DNA of 64,000 bases from Acanthococcus lagerstroemiae (GCA_031841125.1 CM063107.1:65669814-65733813), one strand, 5' to 3'; counted from the first letter of the stretch, positions 1 to 10,740 are shown. Numbers and translations: made by a program. Notes: generated by a model from the sequence alone, not told the origin.

Positions 1-265
1 TTATTTGGACGCTGTTAAGCATAAGGGAACCAACCAACATTTGTAAACAAAATGAGTTATTAGTATCGTTGGAAAGAGCATAAAAAGTAGAATTTTTCAA
101 AATTGGGCTCCCGATTCAAAAATGTGTACTCACGTTTAAAAAAAAGCTTATCAATAAACGTTGTGTCATGTAGTTTCTACATGGCTCTTGATCTTCGAGT
201 CACGTGTTCTTAAAACTCGGATTTTGCAGTTGGTTCCCTTATGCTTAGGAGCGTCCATTTATCAG
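1..265. mobile_element. Foldback / TIR element, possibly cut by window edge
   Basis: The first ~40 bases and bases 225-263 are inverted copies of each other, sharing the core AAGCATAAGGGAACCAAC and, further out, TGGACGCT. About 180 bp without coding potential lies between them. This is the form of a short non-autonomous DNA transposon. No target-site duplication can be checked on the left because the window starts there. Superfamily unknown. Confidence 0.6.
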
Positions 266-950
266 CAGCAAGTCTTTAGCTCATCCTGGCGGCAAAATTG
301 GAAATTAAAAGTCAAAATTTGAAAATTGTAGTGCCATAATGATTCCGAATTTGCGAATCCGAGTACAATCCTTTAATCCAAAAAAGAGGATTCTAGAATT
401 GAAGAAAAGTCTGCGTGTAGTTTGAATTTCAAGCTTGTAGCTAAATTGGAGTTTAAAGAGATCTTTAACCTTTCTACTACTGCCCTATCGCTATGTACTG
501 AACGGCACCTCCTTCTTCAAGACAGAGGTTTCATACTCTGCTGAGGTGGTAAAGTTCTCTTATTTTTTCCCAAAGTCAATGCAAAATCTGATGGGAAAAT
601 ACCCATCTTATAATATTTTGATTCTTCACGGGAAGTCGCTTTCCCCTTCTTTCAAAGGTGAAATTTGAATCTTGGGGCTGAAATTTGGATCTAATCAAAA
701 ATCTGTGAAATCAAAGACCCAAACACCTTTATTTCGATATTTGGAGCCAATCCAATGTCACCAATTTGAAGAACAAATTTTTTAGTTTGAGAACTAAACT
801 CATTAGCAATTTTCATCAACTCCTTCTGTTTTACCTGCTTTCATTTCTTCCAAAGTTTTATCAAATTCGTATCTCAAAGTAGAATCTCCTCTTTCTATCC
901 ACATCAGTGTTACCCGAATATCTTCTTACTCCATCGTATTATTCCGTCTA
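266..950. other. Non-coding stretch, nothing recognised
   Basis: AT-rich sequence with no convincing reading frame, no similarity to the other repeats of the window that I can see, and no RNA gene. Confidence 0.5.
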
Positions 951-1172
951 GGGGATCTGGTTGGCCGAGTGGATAGCGCGTTGGTCTCAGAATCTGGAGG
1001 TCCTGGCTTCAAGCCCACGTAGCAACTCGCCAGGATTTCGACCTAGGCCGGCTTTTCAGCCAGAAGGGAAGAGGGCTAAGACAGCCCTAACAGCCTCCTC
1101 GACGTCTCTGAAGTAATACTCGAAAGATTCCAGGGCTCAGATTGAGAGCAAAATAGAAAAAAAGAAATACAT
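950..1172 (+). mobile_element. tRNA-derived SINE
   Basis: The head (about 952-1022) looks like a class II tRNA (Leu/Ser type). It has a near-perfect pol III A box, TGGCCGAGTGG, at 961-971, an anticodon-like loop CTCAGAA, and a degenerate B-box region (GGCTTCAAGCCC). A tRNA-unrelated body follows, ending in an A-rich tail (AAAATAGAAAAAAAG) near 1148-1165. The order tRNA head, body, A-tail is that of a SINE. The weak anticodon stem and mismatched B box argue against a working tRNA gene. The body holds the core ATACTCGAAAG, also seen in the family D repeats at 27460, 36110 and 49490. Confidence 0.7.
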
Positions 1173-2905
1173 GTATTAGTACTGAGAGATCTTTCAAGTA
1201 CTAATGCTTGCATGTATTTGATATACGTAGGGGCAGGTACCTTCCAAATATGGACAATTTTTGACGAAATTTCAATTTTCGAAAAAAATTTGTAGGCTAA
1301 CAGTTAGTCCTACAATCAATTTTAGGTAGTCCATCTCATGGCAAATTTTATGAGGAACATTTCTTGTCCCAAACTTTTCTTTTCGATCGTAATTTTTCGA
1401 GATACCTATTTGCGAAAAATCGAATTTGGGGCCTAGAACGTGCCACAAAAAGTTTAGCATAGAATTTGGGGGCGGCATTTTCAATATGTCATTCTGAACA
1501 CCCAATTTGACATTTTACAACAATTTCCTCTTGTGGCCATGATTTATCGTCTGATAAGTAATACTCAATACAACACGCATAAAAATTAGCAGATTCTAAT
1601 TGTCTCAGTTTTTCGTCTTTCCTGTAAAATTTCATTTTTGTTGGTTACGTGGTTATGCATCTAAGCAGTTGATATGCAGGGGCAGACCAGGTACCTTGGA
1701 CGCCTAGCCTTCGGCAAAAAACCGCACCGAAGTATGAAACAACAGGAAAATCTCGTAAGATACTAGATTCTTCTTTACCCAGTTCTACCAGAATAGTCTC
1801 GTTTATTTATTTTTTTCTTTACCTATTACAATGAACACATCCACCGACCATCCTTTTCTGTTTCCAAACAGTTACATTTTCTTTCTCTCACAGAATATAG
1901 CAATTTTGGGGTTACCGATGATGCGATGAACGCATTCTTCAAAAGCCCGGTAGGTTGTGAATCTCACCCGGAGAGCTATCCTCGATTTGAAACGGTTTCA
2001 GCCCCTAGAAAAAAATTTACTTACCAGTAGTTGACTCGTATCCTCTTCGTAGGAGGTTTATGATTGCTCGTGTGATTCTTTTCGTAGCAAGTATCATTCT
2101 TCGGTCAGTTGTGCAACCTTAAACCTGGCGTAAAATTTTTTTCCCTATACGCTAATTAATGGAAAACATGTCAACGGTTGGCAGTTTTACAACATCTCTA
2201 GTAGCATTTAATTGAAAGCCAGAGGTTCCCGCTGCGTAATAGCCGTGTCCAAACAGAAGAATCTGTTTATTTTTGCTAGACAATGCACATCCAGCATCTG
2301 AATCGCACAAACGAAGTTTACTCTGTATTCTCTTCACTTTTCTGTTAACTACATATATAATCGATTACCCACCGCGTGAATTTTTTACAACCCTGGCCGA
2401 GTTGGAATGACGAAGTTACGCGGAGTGTGTTTTTGGCCTGTCGATGCTTTGTTGAAAGTTCATACAGAACAATGCGTTTTGGGAAACACGAAGTCAGAAC
2501 GTTCGCTGGTACCTAACAGCTGGAATCCGCGGGGATTGTAAGTTTTTGTGGTAAAAACGGAGTTTTTGTTATGGTGATTGCGTGCACATGTGTGTGTCGC
2601 CTCCTGGTGACGTACAAATTCGGTAGACCGATGCCCTAACCGAAGCCAGATCAGATAGCTGCAGGCAAAGAGAATGTCTGTTGTTGATTTAACAGAGGGA
2701 CGGTGAAGGAGTCTGCGGACATCCGTTTCACGTGGTTCGAGGTTCGGCGCTTGAGTTCCGCGTGTGCAGAAATTTCAATGGAATGCGTAACATATGAATA
2801 CTAGTTCTTAGTTCTTGAGGAGAGCTCAGATTCAGTGGCGCCTATCGTGGGGTAGGTTCCAGCAAATGCCGAAAACTTTTGAGATAGTAGATGGGTTGCA
2901 AACCT
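1173..2905. other. Non-coding stretch, nothing recognised
   Basis: No domain, RNA gene or clear repeat recognised. Two points near 1231 and 1678 share GGGGCAG...GGTACCTT and could be the ends of an old element, but the match is too short to call. Confidence 0.4.
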
Positions 2906-2907
2906 TG

Positions 2908-3130
2908 TAATGTCCAAGAAAAACCACCCGGAAGCTCAAAAACTAAAAATCACATTTGGAGTGTGAAGGTTCTTTGGAAGTTACTACTAATAGTCTGACC
3001 GACACGTCTTGCAAAATTCACAGATCCTATTTGGAACATGTAGAAATGACAATGGGGTTACAGTGTCCAAGAAAAGTATTGCCCACAAGCTTAAAACCTA
3101 AAAATTACATTGGGGAAAGCGAAGATTGAA
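2908..3130. repeat. Two direct copies of a ~75-bp unit
   Basis: Segments starting near 2908 and 3061 share an ordered string of short blocks (TGTCCAAGAAAA, then AAGCT.AAAAC, then CTAAAAAT.ACAT). This indicates a diverged local duplication with a spacing of about 153 bp. No coding function is visible. Confidence 0.5.
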
Positions 3131-3385
3131 GGCTGAGTGGCTTTCTCCGGGAGATTCTCTTCGGTTGACTTGTAAAACGGGAAGGTATTGAATTTTAATA
3201 ACGGTGATCATAAACGAGTTTTCAGAAGTGTACAGAGATAGAAAATACTGAAATTCGAATAATTCGATAAAATAGAATATCGACTTGATGCAATATCGAG
3301 AGTCTTCAAATAACTCGTACATGTAACTTGAATAAGATGCATATGTTACGTACAAAAACATAGTCAGAAACTTATAATAAACTAG

Positions 3386-3404
3386 GGGGCTTCGCCCCCT
3401 GGCC
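3386..3404. repeat. Perfect GC hairpin
   Basis: AGGGGGCTTCGCCCCCT forms a stem around a TTCG loop, followed by a C/G-rich segment (GGCCGC...CGCGGG). Such hairpins are common at the ends of arthropod repeats. It could fold in RNA, but nothing ties it to a gene here. Confidence 0.5.
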
Positions 3405-3640
3405 GCTTTGCGCCTCGCGGGTTCACAAGTTTCTCACTCTTCCTGTCAGCGTCCCTTTCTTTTTTCCTTATCGAGGTTTTTTGTGACAACACCAGTTGCA
3501 CAAATAACTGAGATGGGATTCTATACCTTCAAGAATAAGTCACACCTTTCAATTTACTCTATTAGAGGAAGCACCCAGTACCACCACCTACACTACGACC
3601 ACGGTGGGGAAGGTCCTTCACCACAACTGCTTTCCCATAA

Positions 3641-3967
3641 AGGCCCGTTTACAATCAACGAGAACGAGAACGGTAAACGGTAACGAGAACGAGAACGGAA
3701 AAAAACTGCCCGTTTACATTGAACGGCAAGTGTGTGAAGTTCCCGGCTCGAGTGATAATAGTTTGATCACATTTCGCGCATGCGCACTACCAAAGCAACC
3801 GGAACCGCTCGCTCCGGGAACGAGAAAGTTGAAAGATGGTGAACATTCCCGTTTTCGTTTCTCGGGCTTCTTGTTCTCGTTAACGTTCCCGTTTGTTGTA
3901 AACACTACAACGCTACTTCTTGCGTTCAATATTCTCGTTCCCGTTCCCGTTGATTGTAAACGGGCCT
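3641..3967. mobile_element. PIF/Harbinger-type MITE (327 bp, TAA TSD)
   Basis: The 20-bp TIRs are perfect: AGGCCCGTTTACAATCAACG at 3641-3660 and its reverse complement at 3948-3967. They are flanked by TAA on both sides (3638-3640 and 3968-3970). A 3-bp TWA duplication is the mark of the PIF/Harbinger superfamily. Inside each end are short tandem GAGAACG / CGTTCTC-type repeats, so the subterminal parts are also inverted. There is no transposase, so this is a non-autonomous copy. Confidence 0.85.
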
Positions 3968-3971
3968 TAAC

Positions 3972-4134
3972 AGAACCCCCTGCACCATCCGCCGCCGCCG
4001 CCGCCGCCGCCTCCGGCAGAAAAAAACGTTACTGTGGGTTGCCTACCTATCTCCTTAATTGCTCATTTCTCCAAGGGTAGCCTACCCGACACCACCTCGG
4101 AGAAAAAAAACACCGCGGATTGCCTACCCTGTTC
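3972..4134 (-). repeat. Left copies of a ~125-bp repeat with (CCG)n tract
   Basis: This segment reads, in opposite orientation, like the tandem units at 5648-5880: a CCGCCG-rich tract, a run of A, TTGCCTACC, then CTTAATTGCTCATTT and CCAAGGGTAG. It is followed directly by the RTE fragment. A further partial unit in the same orientation sits at 5276-5330 on the other side, so the RTE fragment seems to have landed inside the repeat. Confidence 0.6.
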
Positions 4135-5276
4135 CTTACAAAAAACAAAACAAAACAGCTTTTATTGCGCAACGTTCTATACATAGCTAAGGTAATGTAC
4201 TTCTTGTGTATAATTAGGATCACTATTAGTGGTCCTCCTCGTCGTGGGTTCGCGGGGGGGGAGCCCCGATCCTCCCCGCTGTCGCGCGCCCACTCTTGGG
4301 CATAAGCCTCCCCCTTTTCTTCCAATCTTTTCTGTTCAGGGTATACCTCCTCCAGAAAGGTCCAAGCTTTTTTTCTGAATTCTTCTCTCCAACGGGTATT
4401 GGGCCTCCCTACACTTCTAGCTTGACCAAAAGGTCTCCACCCTTCCACCCTTCTCTACCACCTCTCACTCCCCTGCCTCATGATATGGCCAGCGTATTTC
4501 CACTTTAGGTTCTTCACCACCGCCCCAATGTCTTTCGTTTTGGTTTTCTCGTTGATGGTAGCGTTCGCTATTCTATCCGTTTTCCTAAGGCCTAACGTAC
4601 TACGTTGCATAGCCATTTGGGTGGATCTGAGTCTTTGAATGTTCTTTTTTGTTGGTGCCCAGGTTTACGCGCCATACACCATAGACGATTGGACACAACT
4701 CTGTCTGACTTCACTTTTGGTTTTTACTGAAATTTTGCTTTTAAAAATGTCTTTAAGTTTCCAATAGTTGTTCCAACCCCCGCTTATTCTATTTGAGAGC
4801 TCTTTTTCCCTAGAGTGGCCAAACGAAATTATTTGACCCAGGTACTTAACTTCTGGTACCCACTCGGTATTTTCGCCACCTATGTTTACTTCCTGTTCTT
4901 TCTCATTAGACAAGAGTTTAGTTTTACTCATGTTGACGCTCAGTCCTGCATGTTTGCACACCTCGATTAGTTCGTTAGCATTTTTGGTTAATTCGTCTAG
5001 ATCCCTTGCGATTAGTACTATGTCATCGGCGAATCTTAAGTTGTTGAGGTAGACGCCGTCAATTCTCAAACCTCTGTTCTCCCATTCTAGCTGGCGCATA
5101 GCTTCCTCCAGGGCGCAGTTGAACAGGTTCGGAGACAACGGGTCTCCTTGCCTAACTCCTCTTTCTATTTTGAAGCATTCTCCTTTTCTATCCGTCTTGA
5201 CATAGGCTGTTGCCTCTTCATACGTATTTTGAATGATCCTAATTATTTTTTCACACACTCCCTGGTTTCTTAGAGC
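4135..5276 (-). pseudogene. RTE-clade LINE, 5'-truncated reverse transcriptase
   Basis: An open stretch at 4665-5258 carries the reverse transcriptase palm. GVRQGDPLSPNLF lies near its N-terminal third and the active-site FADD (in RFADDIVLIARD) in the middle. After a stop at about 4662 the frame continues in pieces through KWKYAGHIMR and then GRPNTRWREEF and GEAYAQEWA (about 4300-4448), the usual C-terminus of RTE/BovB-type elements. It begins mid-RT at ~5275 with no endonuclease, as expected from incomplete target-primed reverse transcription. It ends near 4135 at an A/C-rich simple tail. In-frame stops make it inactive. Confidence 0.85.
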
Positions 5277-5330
5277 CTTTCCTTAATTGCTCATTTTTCC
5301 AAGGGTAGCCTTTTCCGGCAAAAATCTAGT
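5276..5330 (-). repeat. Partial unit of the ~125-bp repeat
   Basis: CTTAATTGCTCATTTTTCC followed by AAGGGTAGCC matches the unit at 4050-4080. It marks the far side of the RTE fragment's insertion point. Confidence 0.5.
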
Positions 5331-5647
5331 GGTCTCTCCATATACTTCGTGGCCGTCCTCCCTCTCCAGGAGTTCCCACTTCCACCGAACCCTTCACCCG
5401 GGGTAGGGTATCACCGGTGAATCATGAGATTAAGGTACAGGGGAGGTCACCAAGAATTTATCCCTCAGAGAGGAAGGAGGAGGTAGTTTTTTCTGTTTAG
5501 TGTATAGAGAGCCCCCTACAACAACCCCCTTGTTCCTCGACCACGACCCTCTCCCTCATTGCGACTATTTTTGCCCTTTATCGTCGATTCTGACCCACTC
5601 CCTCCTGTGGCATTCCTCCCCGTCCTTCGCGACCTTCCTCCCCCAAG
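5331..5647. other. Pyrimidine-rich non-coding stretch
   Basis: C/T-rich sequence with runs such as CCCTCTCC and CCCCTTGTTCC. Open frames here are by-products of base composition and repeats. No gene recognised. Confidence 0.4.
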
Positions 5648-5880
5648 CTCCCTCCTCCACCATGAACCCCCTCCCAAAGGTACGCTACCCATGGAGAATT
5701 GAGTAATTAAGGGGCAGGGTAAGCAACCCGCAGTAGTTTTTTTCTCCCGGAAACGGCGGCGGATTTTCTCTGCTCCCTCCTCCACCATGAACTCCCTCCC
5801 AAGGGTAGGCTGTCCTTGGAGAAATGAGCAATTAAGGGGCAGGGTAGGTAACCCACAGTCGGTTTTTTTTCTCCCAGAGC
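5648..5880 (+). repeat. Tandem pair of ~125-bp repeat units
   Basis: Two consecutive units begin at 5648 and 5773 with CTCCCTCCTCCACCATGAAC. They run through GAGCAATTAAGGGGCAGGG and end at a T-run plus CTCCC. They are inverted relative to the copies at 3972-4134 and 5276-5330. The frames open across both units on the minus strand are repeat artefacts, not genes. Confidence 0.75.
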
Positions 5881-6002
5881 AATAAGGACCTGAGATTTCA
5901 GAGTCCAAGGTAGCTGGTCTGCCCTATTCATGAACGCGACTTGAGATCTTGGAGATTATGGGTGATTATGTCATTATATTTATTTATTTATTTTGTTTAT
6001 GC

Positions 6003-6604
6003 GCCTGGAATTTGAGAAAGTTGAACATTTTATTAAAATCTAAAAGTTGAAAAGCAAAAGACTTATCTTCCAACGTCGCAAGCTGAATCCGATAGCTAAT
6101 GTTCTATTGTTTAATTTACGGTCTTTGGTCCTGGTGAATGTTCGGGCCTTACGTCCGAGATTCCAAAATTTTGCTACATGTGTCAAAAACTTCACCTTTT
6201 GGTCGGTGATAAAAGTAGTCAATACTAGCGCTGTACGGCCCGATATATGAGGGAAATTTAGTCTGGAACCAAAGTCAAAACTCCATGTATTTTTCCCATA
6301 AGAACGAAAGGGAACTTCTGGCACGGATTCCCCTAATCCAATCGACAGGAAACTTTGTAGTTTTTTGTTGTTGTTGTTTTTGATTTGATTTATTTTTATT
6401 GGAATCAGTTTAGGAGAAGAATCAGAGAAAATTCAGAAAAAAATATCGCCAAGAGTATAAACAACGAGTACCTCAGTGTGTAAAGGAAGTTGTGTCTTCC
6501 TCTCAAGTATTCCTAACATCCTTCCACCTTATCCTCCTAGAATAGGGTATGCTCACGTGTGCAAATGTGAGTGCTTGAGGGATAAGGTTCCAATCTGCAT
6601 TTGC
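6003..6604 (+). repeat. Composite repeat, copy 1
   Basis: This aligns almost base for base with 10811-11755. Both share TTGAGAAAGTTGAAC, ACTTATCTTCCAA, CGGTCTTTGGTCCTGG, CTAGCGCTGTACGGCCCG and a segment with an AATAGGGTATGCTC core. Copy 1 lacks the DNA found at about 10970-11343 in copy 2, so it shows the unbroken form. No protein recognised. Confidence 0.75.
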
Positions 6605-6884
6605 CGGGACGAAACAATGGGGAGGGGGTGAAACACCCCCAATAATTAGGCAGTCATCAAATTTTGAAACTGTTTATTTGAATTTTTCATTTTCTAAGAA
6701 CGTTTGCTTGTTTATTATTATTATTATTATTTTTTTTTTTTTTTAATTAAAAAATATTTTGATTAAGAAATCGGCGAGTTTTCAAATTTTCAGAAATTTT
6801 TTTCGGCAAATTTTTAGTTAAAAAAAATATTTGTCGGCAAATTCCCCCCCCCCCCCCAACCGAAAGTCTAGTTTCGCCTCTGCA
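6605..6884 (+). mobile_element. hAT-like element family G, copy 1
   Basis: The left end reads GGGACGAAACAATGGGG and the right end AGTTTCGCCTCTG, an inverted pair. The interior is AT-rich with repeated TCGGCAAATTTT motifs. It matches the elements at 8738 and 11756. Its left flank (TGCATTTG) is shared with copy 3, so the element multiplied as part of the larger composite repeat. Confidence 0.6.
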
Positions 6885-6959
6885 GGTCGAAGTGGTTAAC
6901 TCTGAGTCAGAAAACAATATTTCTGTTCGTTTGGGGGGGGGGGGGCAAGCTGCGCCTTT

Positions 6960-7690
6960 TACCTTATAGTAACATTCCTGCTTGCATATCGCTGTAACAT
7001 CTTAAAATATGAACACGTTTCGCGGAACACCCTATAGGTTGTTCAGTAACCGGGTGCGTCGAAGATTCGGAGTCGCGTCGCCGCGCGTGTGAATCGCAAA
7101 ATCTGGCGAACGCGAACGCGGCGTGTGTAAACACTTTCATCGAACCGTATGACACGTAAGGGCGACGATTGCGGGCCCCGGATCCGGCATCCGCGGATAC
7201 CGCATATTACTCCAGCTGCGAAAATTCCTCAGCCTTCGATACGCCGATACGAGGCGCGGATTAAGTCGAGTGAGCGCGGCGACGTACGTCGGCCGTCGAC
7301 CGAGTCGTCTCGCCCGTGGCGCGAAAAACAATTTGGAATTTAATTTTCGGATTTCTTACGTATACCGCTGATTATATCGATTGCGATGTTTGCGCAAAGA
7401 TTTACATCGGCGGTGGATGAATTGGGGGTGCACACCGCGCGATGACAGCTCTGCTGACTGAGTGTGTCGCGAGCTGAGAGGCGATGAGGTGGCCACGATG
7501 GGCGAGTTGGTTTGCGGTAGACTGGCGAGATTGTACGATTGCATTTGGGTTTACCATTCGATCGGTACTCGGAGCTGGCGGGATGCGACAATCGCTTAGT
7601 AGCTCCCGCGACCACTGTGGAATTTCTTTACTCGTTGCTAAAGGGGCGCTCTCAAAATTGAGAAGAAAAAATGACAGATAAAATCAAAAC
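6960..7690. other. CpG-rich, GC-rich patch
   Basis: About 700 bp is clearly richer in G+C and CpG than its AT-rich surroundings, especially 7040-7330 (GCGAACGCGAACGCGG, GAGCGCGGCGACGTACGTCGG). Several overlapping frames are open on both strands, as expected in GC-rich DNA, and none shows a domain. It could be a promoter or first exon of a gene lying mostly outside, or an acquired piece. It begins with CACGTTTCGCGGAACACCCT (7013-7032), a motif repeated at 12593. Confidence 0.4.
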
Positions 7691-7769
7691 TCATAGGAAT
7701 AAACATTGAAAGAAAAAGGACTTCCTGTTTCGGAATTTACCCGGCGAAAATCTCCCGGAGGGATCTCAC

Positions 7770-8520
7770 CAGTGGCGTGCATTCCAGGCAACCAAGGTAG
7801 GCGCCGCTCACCCTGAAAATTCGGACTTCCCAGACCGATGGCGCGCTAGCATCGGGCTTTCCTCCCTTTCCGCACTTCAGGAAATAGTGCCATAGAATTC
7901 TTATCAACGTTAGGATGCACTGTACGTAAACAATGCCTAGCATCTCATGTAATCCTAACGTTGATAAGGTTCTGTTGAATCTTGGGAAGTCCGAATTACC
8001 GAGAAAATAAGTTTTCATATACAATATCAACTTCAACTTGTAACAAATAAAATATAATGAAACACTGGGCCAAACAGCGACTGTATTGACGCTTACGCTT
8101 AAATATATAATAAATTCATGGGAGATCTAGATACTGTTTGGCGTTTGGCAATCCTCGTACATGTATATTTGTATAGGCCAGCGAGGTGTGTGTCGGATTG
8201 AACGCTTCTTCTCCATACTGTATGTAACACTACACGACTTACGCTCCGCCTCTGTGTTAATTACCAATATAAAAACGTACTAGCATGTTCAACATGACGA
8301 AACCTGTGCGTTTGGTAGCGACCCTTTCTTACATTTTATTTTTCATTCTCTTCAGAAAGAACAAATGCTCGTGGAATGACCCTACACAGGGATTATACAA
8401 CAATTTGGATAATTCCATCAATGCCGTTTTATAGTAGCATGTTTCATACTATTATTCTGATTTTTACTTCACCTCTACGCTTATCGCTCACCTTATAGGA
8501 AAAATTACCGCACGCCACTG
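7770..8520. mobile_element. TIR element family A, copy 1 (CAGTGGCGTGC ends)
   Basis: It starts with CAGTGGCGTGCATTCCAGGC and ends with TACCGCACGCCACTG, an 11-bp perfect TIR. It shares its terminal and much of its interior sequence with 33761-34883. The right end cuts straight into an RTE endonuclease at 8521. Flanks (GATCTCAC left, CGTAAAGA right) do not form a duplication, so this copy may have been rearranged. It contains a separate palindrome at 7829-7998. No transposase. Confidence 0.7.
7829..7998. mobile_element. Palindromic insertion inside family A copy 1
   Basis: AATTCGGACTTCCCA at the left and TGGGAAGTCCGAATT at the right are inverse copies. Nearer the centre CTTATCAACGTTAGGAT (7900-7916) and ATCCTAACGTTGATAAG (7952-7968) are perfect inverse copies. 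The related element at 33761 lacks this block, so it is a later foldback insertion. Confidence 0.65.
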
Positions 8521-8737
8521 CGTAAAGATATTGGTTTAGCTAAAATTCTCAACTCCAATATTCTCTCACCATGTTGGGTATAACTTTTCACTCTACTCCA
8601 TACACTTTTATTCATAATACCTACGCCTGCTTGCCCACTTTTTGCTGCTGTAATATTAATTGTTCTATACTCCTTCGTCCACGAATAATTCTCTTCTGGC
8701 CATCTCACTTCACGAATTCCAGTTAGGTATATCCAAC
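8521..8737 (-). pseudogene. RTE endonuclease fragment, second half
   Basis: Read on the minus strand from 8737, the frame gives TGIREVRWPEENYSW, then GVGIMNKSVWSRV and ERILELRILAKP. This is the middle of the apurinic-like endonuclease of RTE elements: the GIQEVRW motif, then the GVG and ERI..LRL strands. It is cut off at 8521 by a family A element and at 8737 by a hAT-like element. It is the exact continuation of the fragment at 12045-12170. Confidence 0.75.
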
Positions 8738-9077
8738 CAGGGGCGAAACTATAGGGGATGTGGGGGGTTGAAACATCCCCCCAATAATTTGGCAGTCGGC
8801 AAATTTTAAGACTGTTCATTTGACACCCTTCCCCCATAATTTGACAGTCGGCAAATTTTGAAACTGTTCATTTGAATTTTCATTTTTTATGCATGTTTGT
8901 TTGTTTGTTTATTTATTTTATTTTTCAATTAAAAAATATTTCGAGTAAAAAATTGGTAAATTTTTAATTTTTCAAACATTTTATCGGCGAATTTTTAGTT
9001 TTCAAAAATTATTTGTTGGCAAATTTTTCTTCTCCACCTTTCCAAACTGAAAGTCAGATTTCGTTTCTGAAAATGGA
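8738..9077 (+). mobile_element. hAT-like element family G, copy 2
   Basis: It starts CAGGGGCGAAACTATAGGGG and ends near 9077 with GATTTCGTTTCTG. It has the same AT-rich interior as 6605 and 11756. The 8 bp to its left, TATCCAAC (8730-8737), are the same 8 bp found immediately right of the copy ending at 12044, and both lie in RTE endonuclease sequence. Confidence 0.7.
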
Positions 9078-9794
9078 GTACCCTGGACTCCTGTTAGAGA
9101 CTAGTCAGTCAAAAGCAGAAGGTTTCAAGCTGAGTATCGAACGTTATTTAAAAGGTTGAAACAAAGCTGAAATGTGGAAGACATTTCGGAAATCTGAAAG
9201 TTGGTGGCAAACGTTGAATTTCAAATTTCAATGACTATTCAGACTGCCAGCGCGAAAGAGTCGCTCTCTATAATTTTAGGCATCTGAAAAAAAGGAACTA
9301 TTGTAACCCTACCTATTTTATAAAAAATCATTAGATTGAAATGAAAATGGTCTCAAAGGAAGGAAAATTTTATGTACTATAAATTTTGTCCCAATCATTT
9401 TGTCGATAAACGCTTTCATTTTCATAATATTTTGAGATTTCTTCATATGCCTGTAAATGAAATATTCCCCTCAATCAGGGTCACAAGGTAAACGACTACA
9501 GCGCGCCACCGCTTTGAGCAGCCCGAAATCTGTTGTTACTAGATTCTCTGAGAAAGTTGAACTCGACCGCTTTCATATTTCCCTTTGCCTTTCTTAGCTA
9601 ATGCGGCGTTTTTTTTGTAAAACGGTTTCACCCTGTCCAGAATTTCATGACCATTGTTGACATCACGTCTCCAGTACCTTGTACAAGGATATAATACAAC
9701 TCAGTTAACTCATGACGCGTCCGTTTTCTCCTCTTGTGAATTCGTTAGGTGAAACTGGAAAAATTGCATATTATATAGCGACCTCCAGGTCAGT
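9078..9794. other. Non-coding stretch, nothing recognised
   Basis: No domain, RNA or repeat recognised, except that about 9481-9545 (AAACGACTACA.C.CGC followed by TTTGAGCAGCC) is repeated at 10737-10800. The pair brackets the CATTCACT array, suggesting that the array and its edges were duplicated together. Confidence 0.4.
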
Positions 9795-10740
9795 GATTCA
9801 CTCATTCACTCATCCACCCATTCATTCATTCACACATTCACTCATTCATTCATTCATTCATTCATACATTCTCTAATTCAGTTATTCATTCACATTGTCA
9901 CTCTGTCACTCACTGCGTCAGTGATTCACTCACTCAGTCATTTGCTTACTCATTTAATGATTCACTCACTTAGTTATTCATTCATTCTGTAATGTAGTTA
10001 TTCATTCACTTCCGCACTCTGTCACTCACTCACTCACTCACTCCCTCACTCAATCATTTGTTTACTTATTTAGTGATTCACTGGGTCACTTAATCACTTA
10101 CTTAGTGATTCAGTGTAGACTTACTTAGTCATTTACTCGTTCTCTAATTTAGTCATTCATTCACTTCCTCACTCCAGCACTCACTCAATAAGTCAGCGAT
10201 TCACTCTAGAGGTGAAAAAGATTGATAATTTTTGAAATTGATTATGATCGATTTTTCGAGCTTTGAAATAGATTGAAATCGATTTTGATCGATTACATTC
10301 CCAGCTCTAATAGAGATACTAGTTAGTAGAACGTAGACTGGTAGAACTAGTAGAACGTGTCGTGTACGTGAAGCCTGAAGTAAGAAAAGAAAAAAAAAAA
10401 AAAAGAAAGAAAGAAAGGAAAACGGAAAATGGCGAAAAATGTGAAAATAGAAAAAATTGATTTTAATCAATTAAATTCCCAGCCCTAATTGACTCAGTCA
10501 CTCGCTTACTTATATAGTGATTCACCTACTCAGTTATTCATTCATTCTTTAATTCAGTTATTCACTCACTCACTAAGTGAGTCATTCGCTTACTTATTTA
10601 GTGATTCACTCAGTCATTCACTTACTTATTCAGTTATTCACACAGTTCATCACTTACTCAGTGACTTAGTGATTCACTGAGTTACTCAGTCACTCACCCA
10701 GTGATTTAGTGATTCACTCACTCACTCAATCATCCGTAAA
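9795..10740. repeat. CATTCACT-type microsatellite/minisatellite array
   Basis: About 650 bp of degenerate tetra- and octanucleotide repeats (CATT, CACT, CAGT, TTAGTGATTCACT) lie in two blocks, 9795-10204 and 10488-10735. A non-repeat insert separates them at 10205-10487. Higher-order units such as TTACTTATTTAGTGATTCACT recur. The frame open at 10489-10680 is only repeat translated. Confidence 0.85.
10205..10487. mobile_element. Insert splitting the CATTCACT array
   Basis: Unrelated AT-rich sequence interrupts the array. It holds two similar direct blocks that end in ATTCCCAGCTCTAA (about 10308) and ATTCCCAGCCCTAA (about 10487), and an A-rich tract at 10389-10420. The form suggests a short mobile element. 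No clean terminal repeat or duplication could be fixed. Confidence 0.4.

Noticed and set aside
952..1022. A functional tRNA gene
   Set aside because: The A box is good, but the B box and anticodon stem are mismatched and the sequence continues into a SINE body with an A-rich tail.
3604..4080. 158-codon plus-strand ORF
   Set aside because: It overlaps the Harbinger-type MITE and the CCG-repeat. Alanine and Asn-Glu runs come from the simple repeats.
5516..5908. 130-codon minus-strand protein
   Set aside because: It spans two tandem ~125-bp repeat units, and the peptide repeats accordingly.
10489..10680. Small protein-coding gene
   Set aside because: The open frame is only the CATTCACT-type repeat translated.
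9795..10740. CRISPR-like array
   Set aside because: Repeats are degenerate tetranucleotide multiples without unique spacers, and the genome is eukaryotic.
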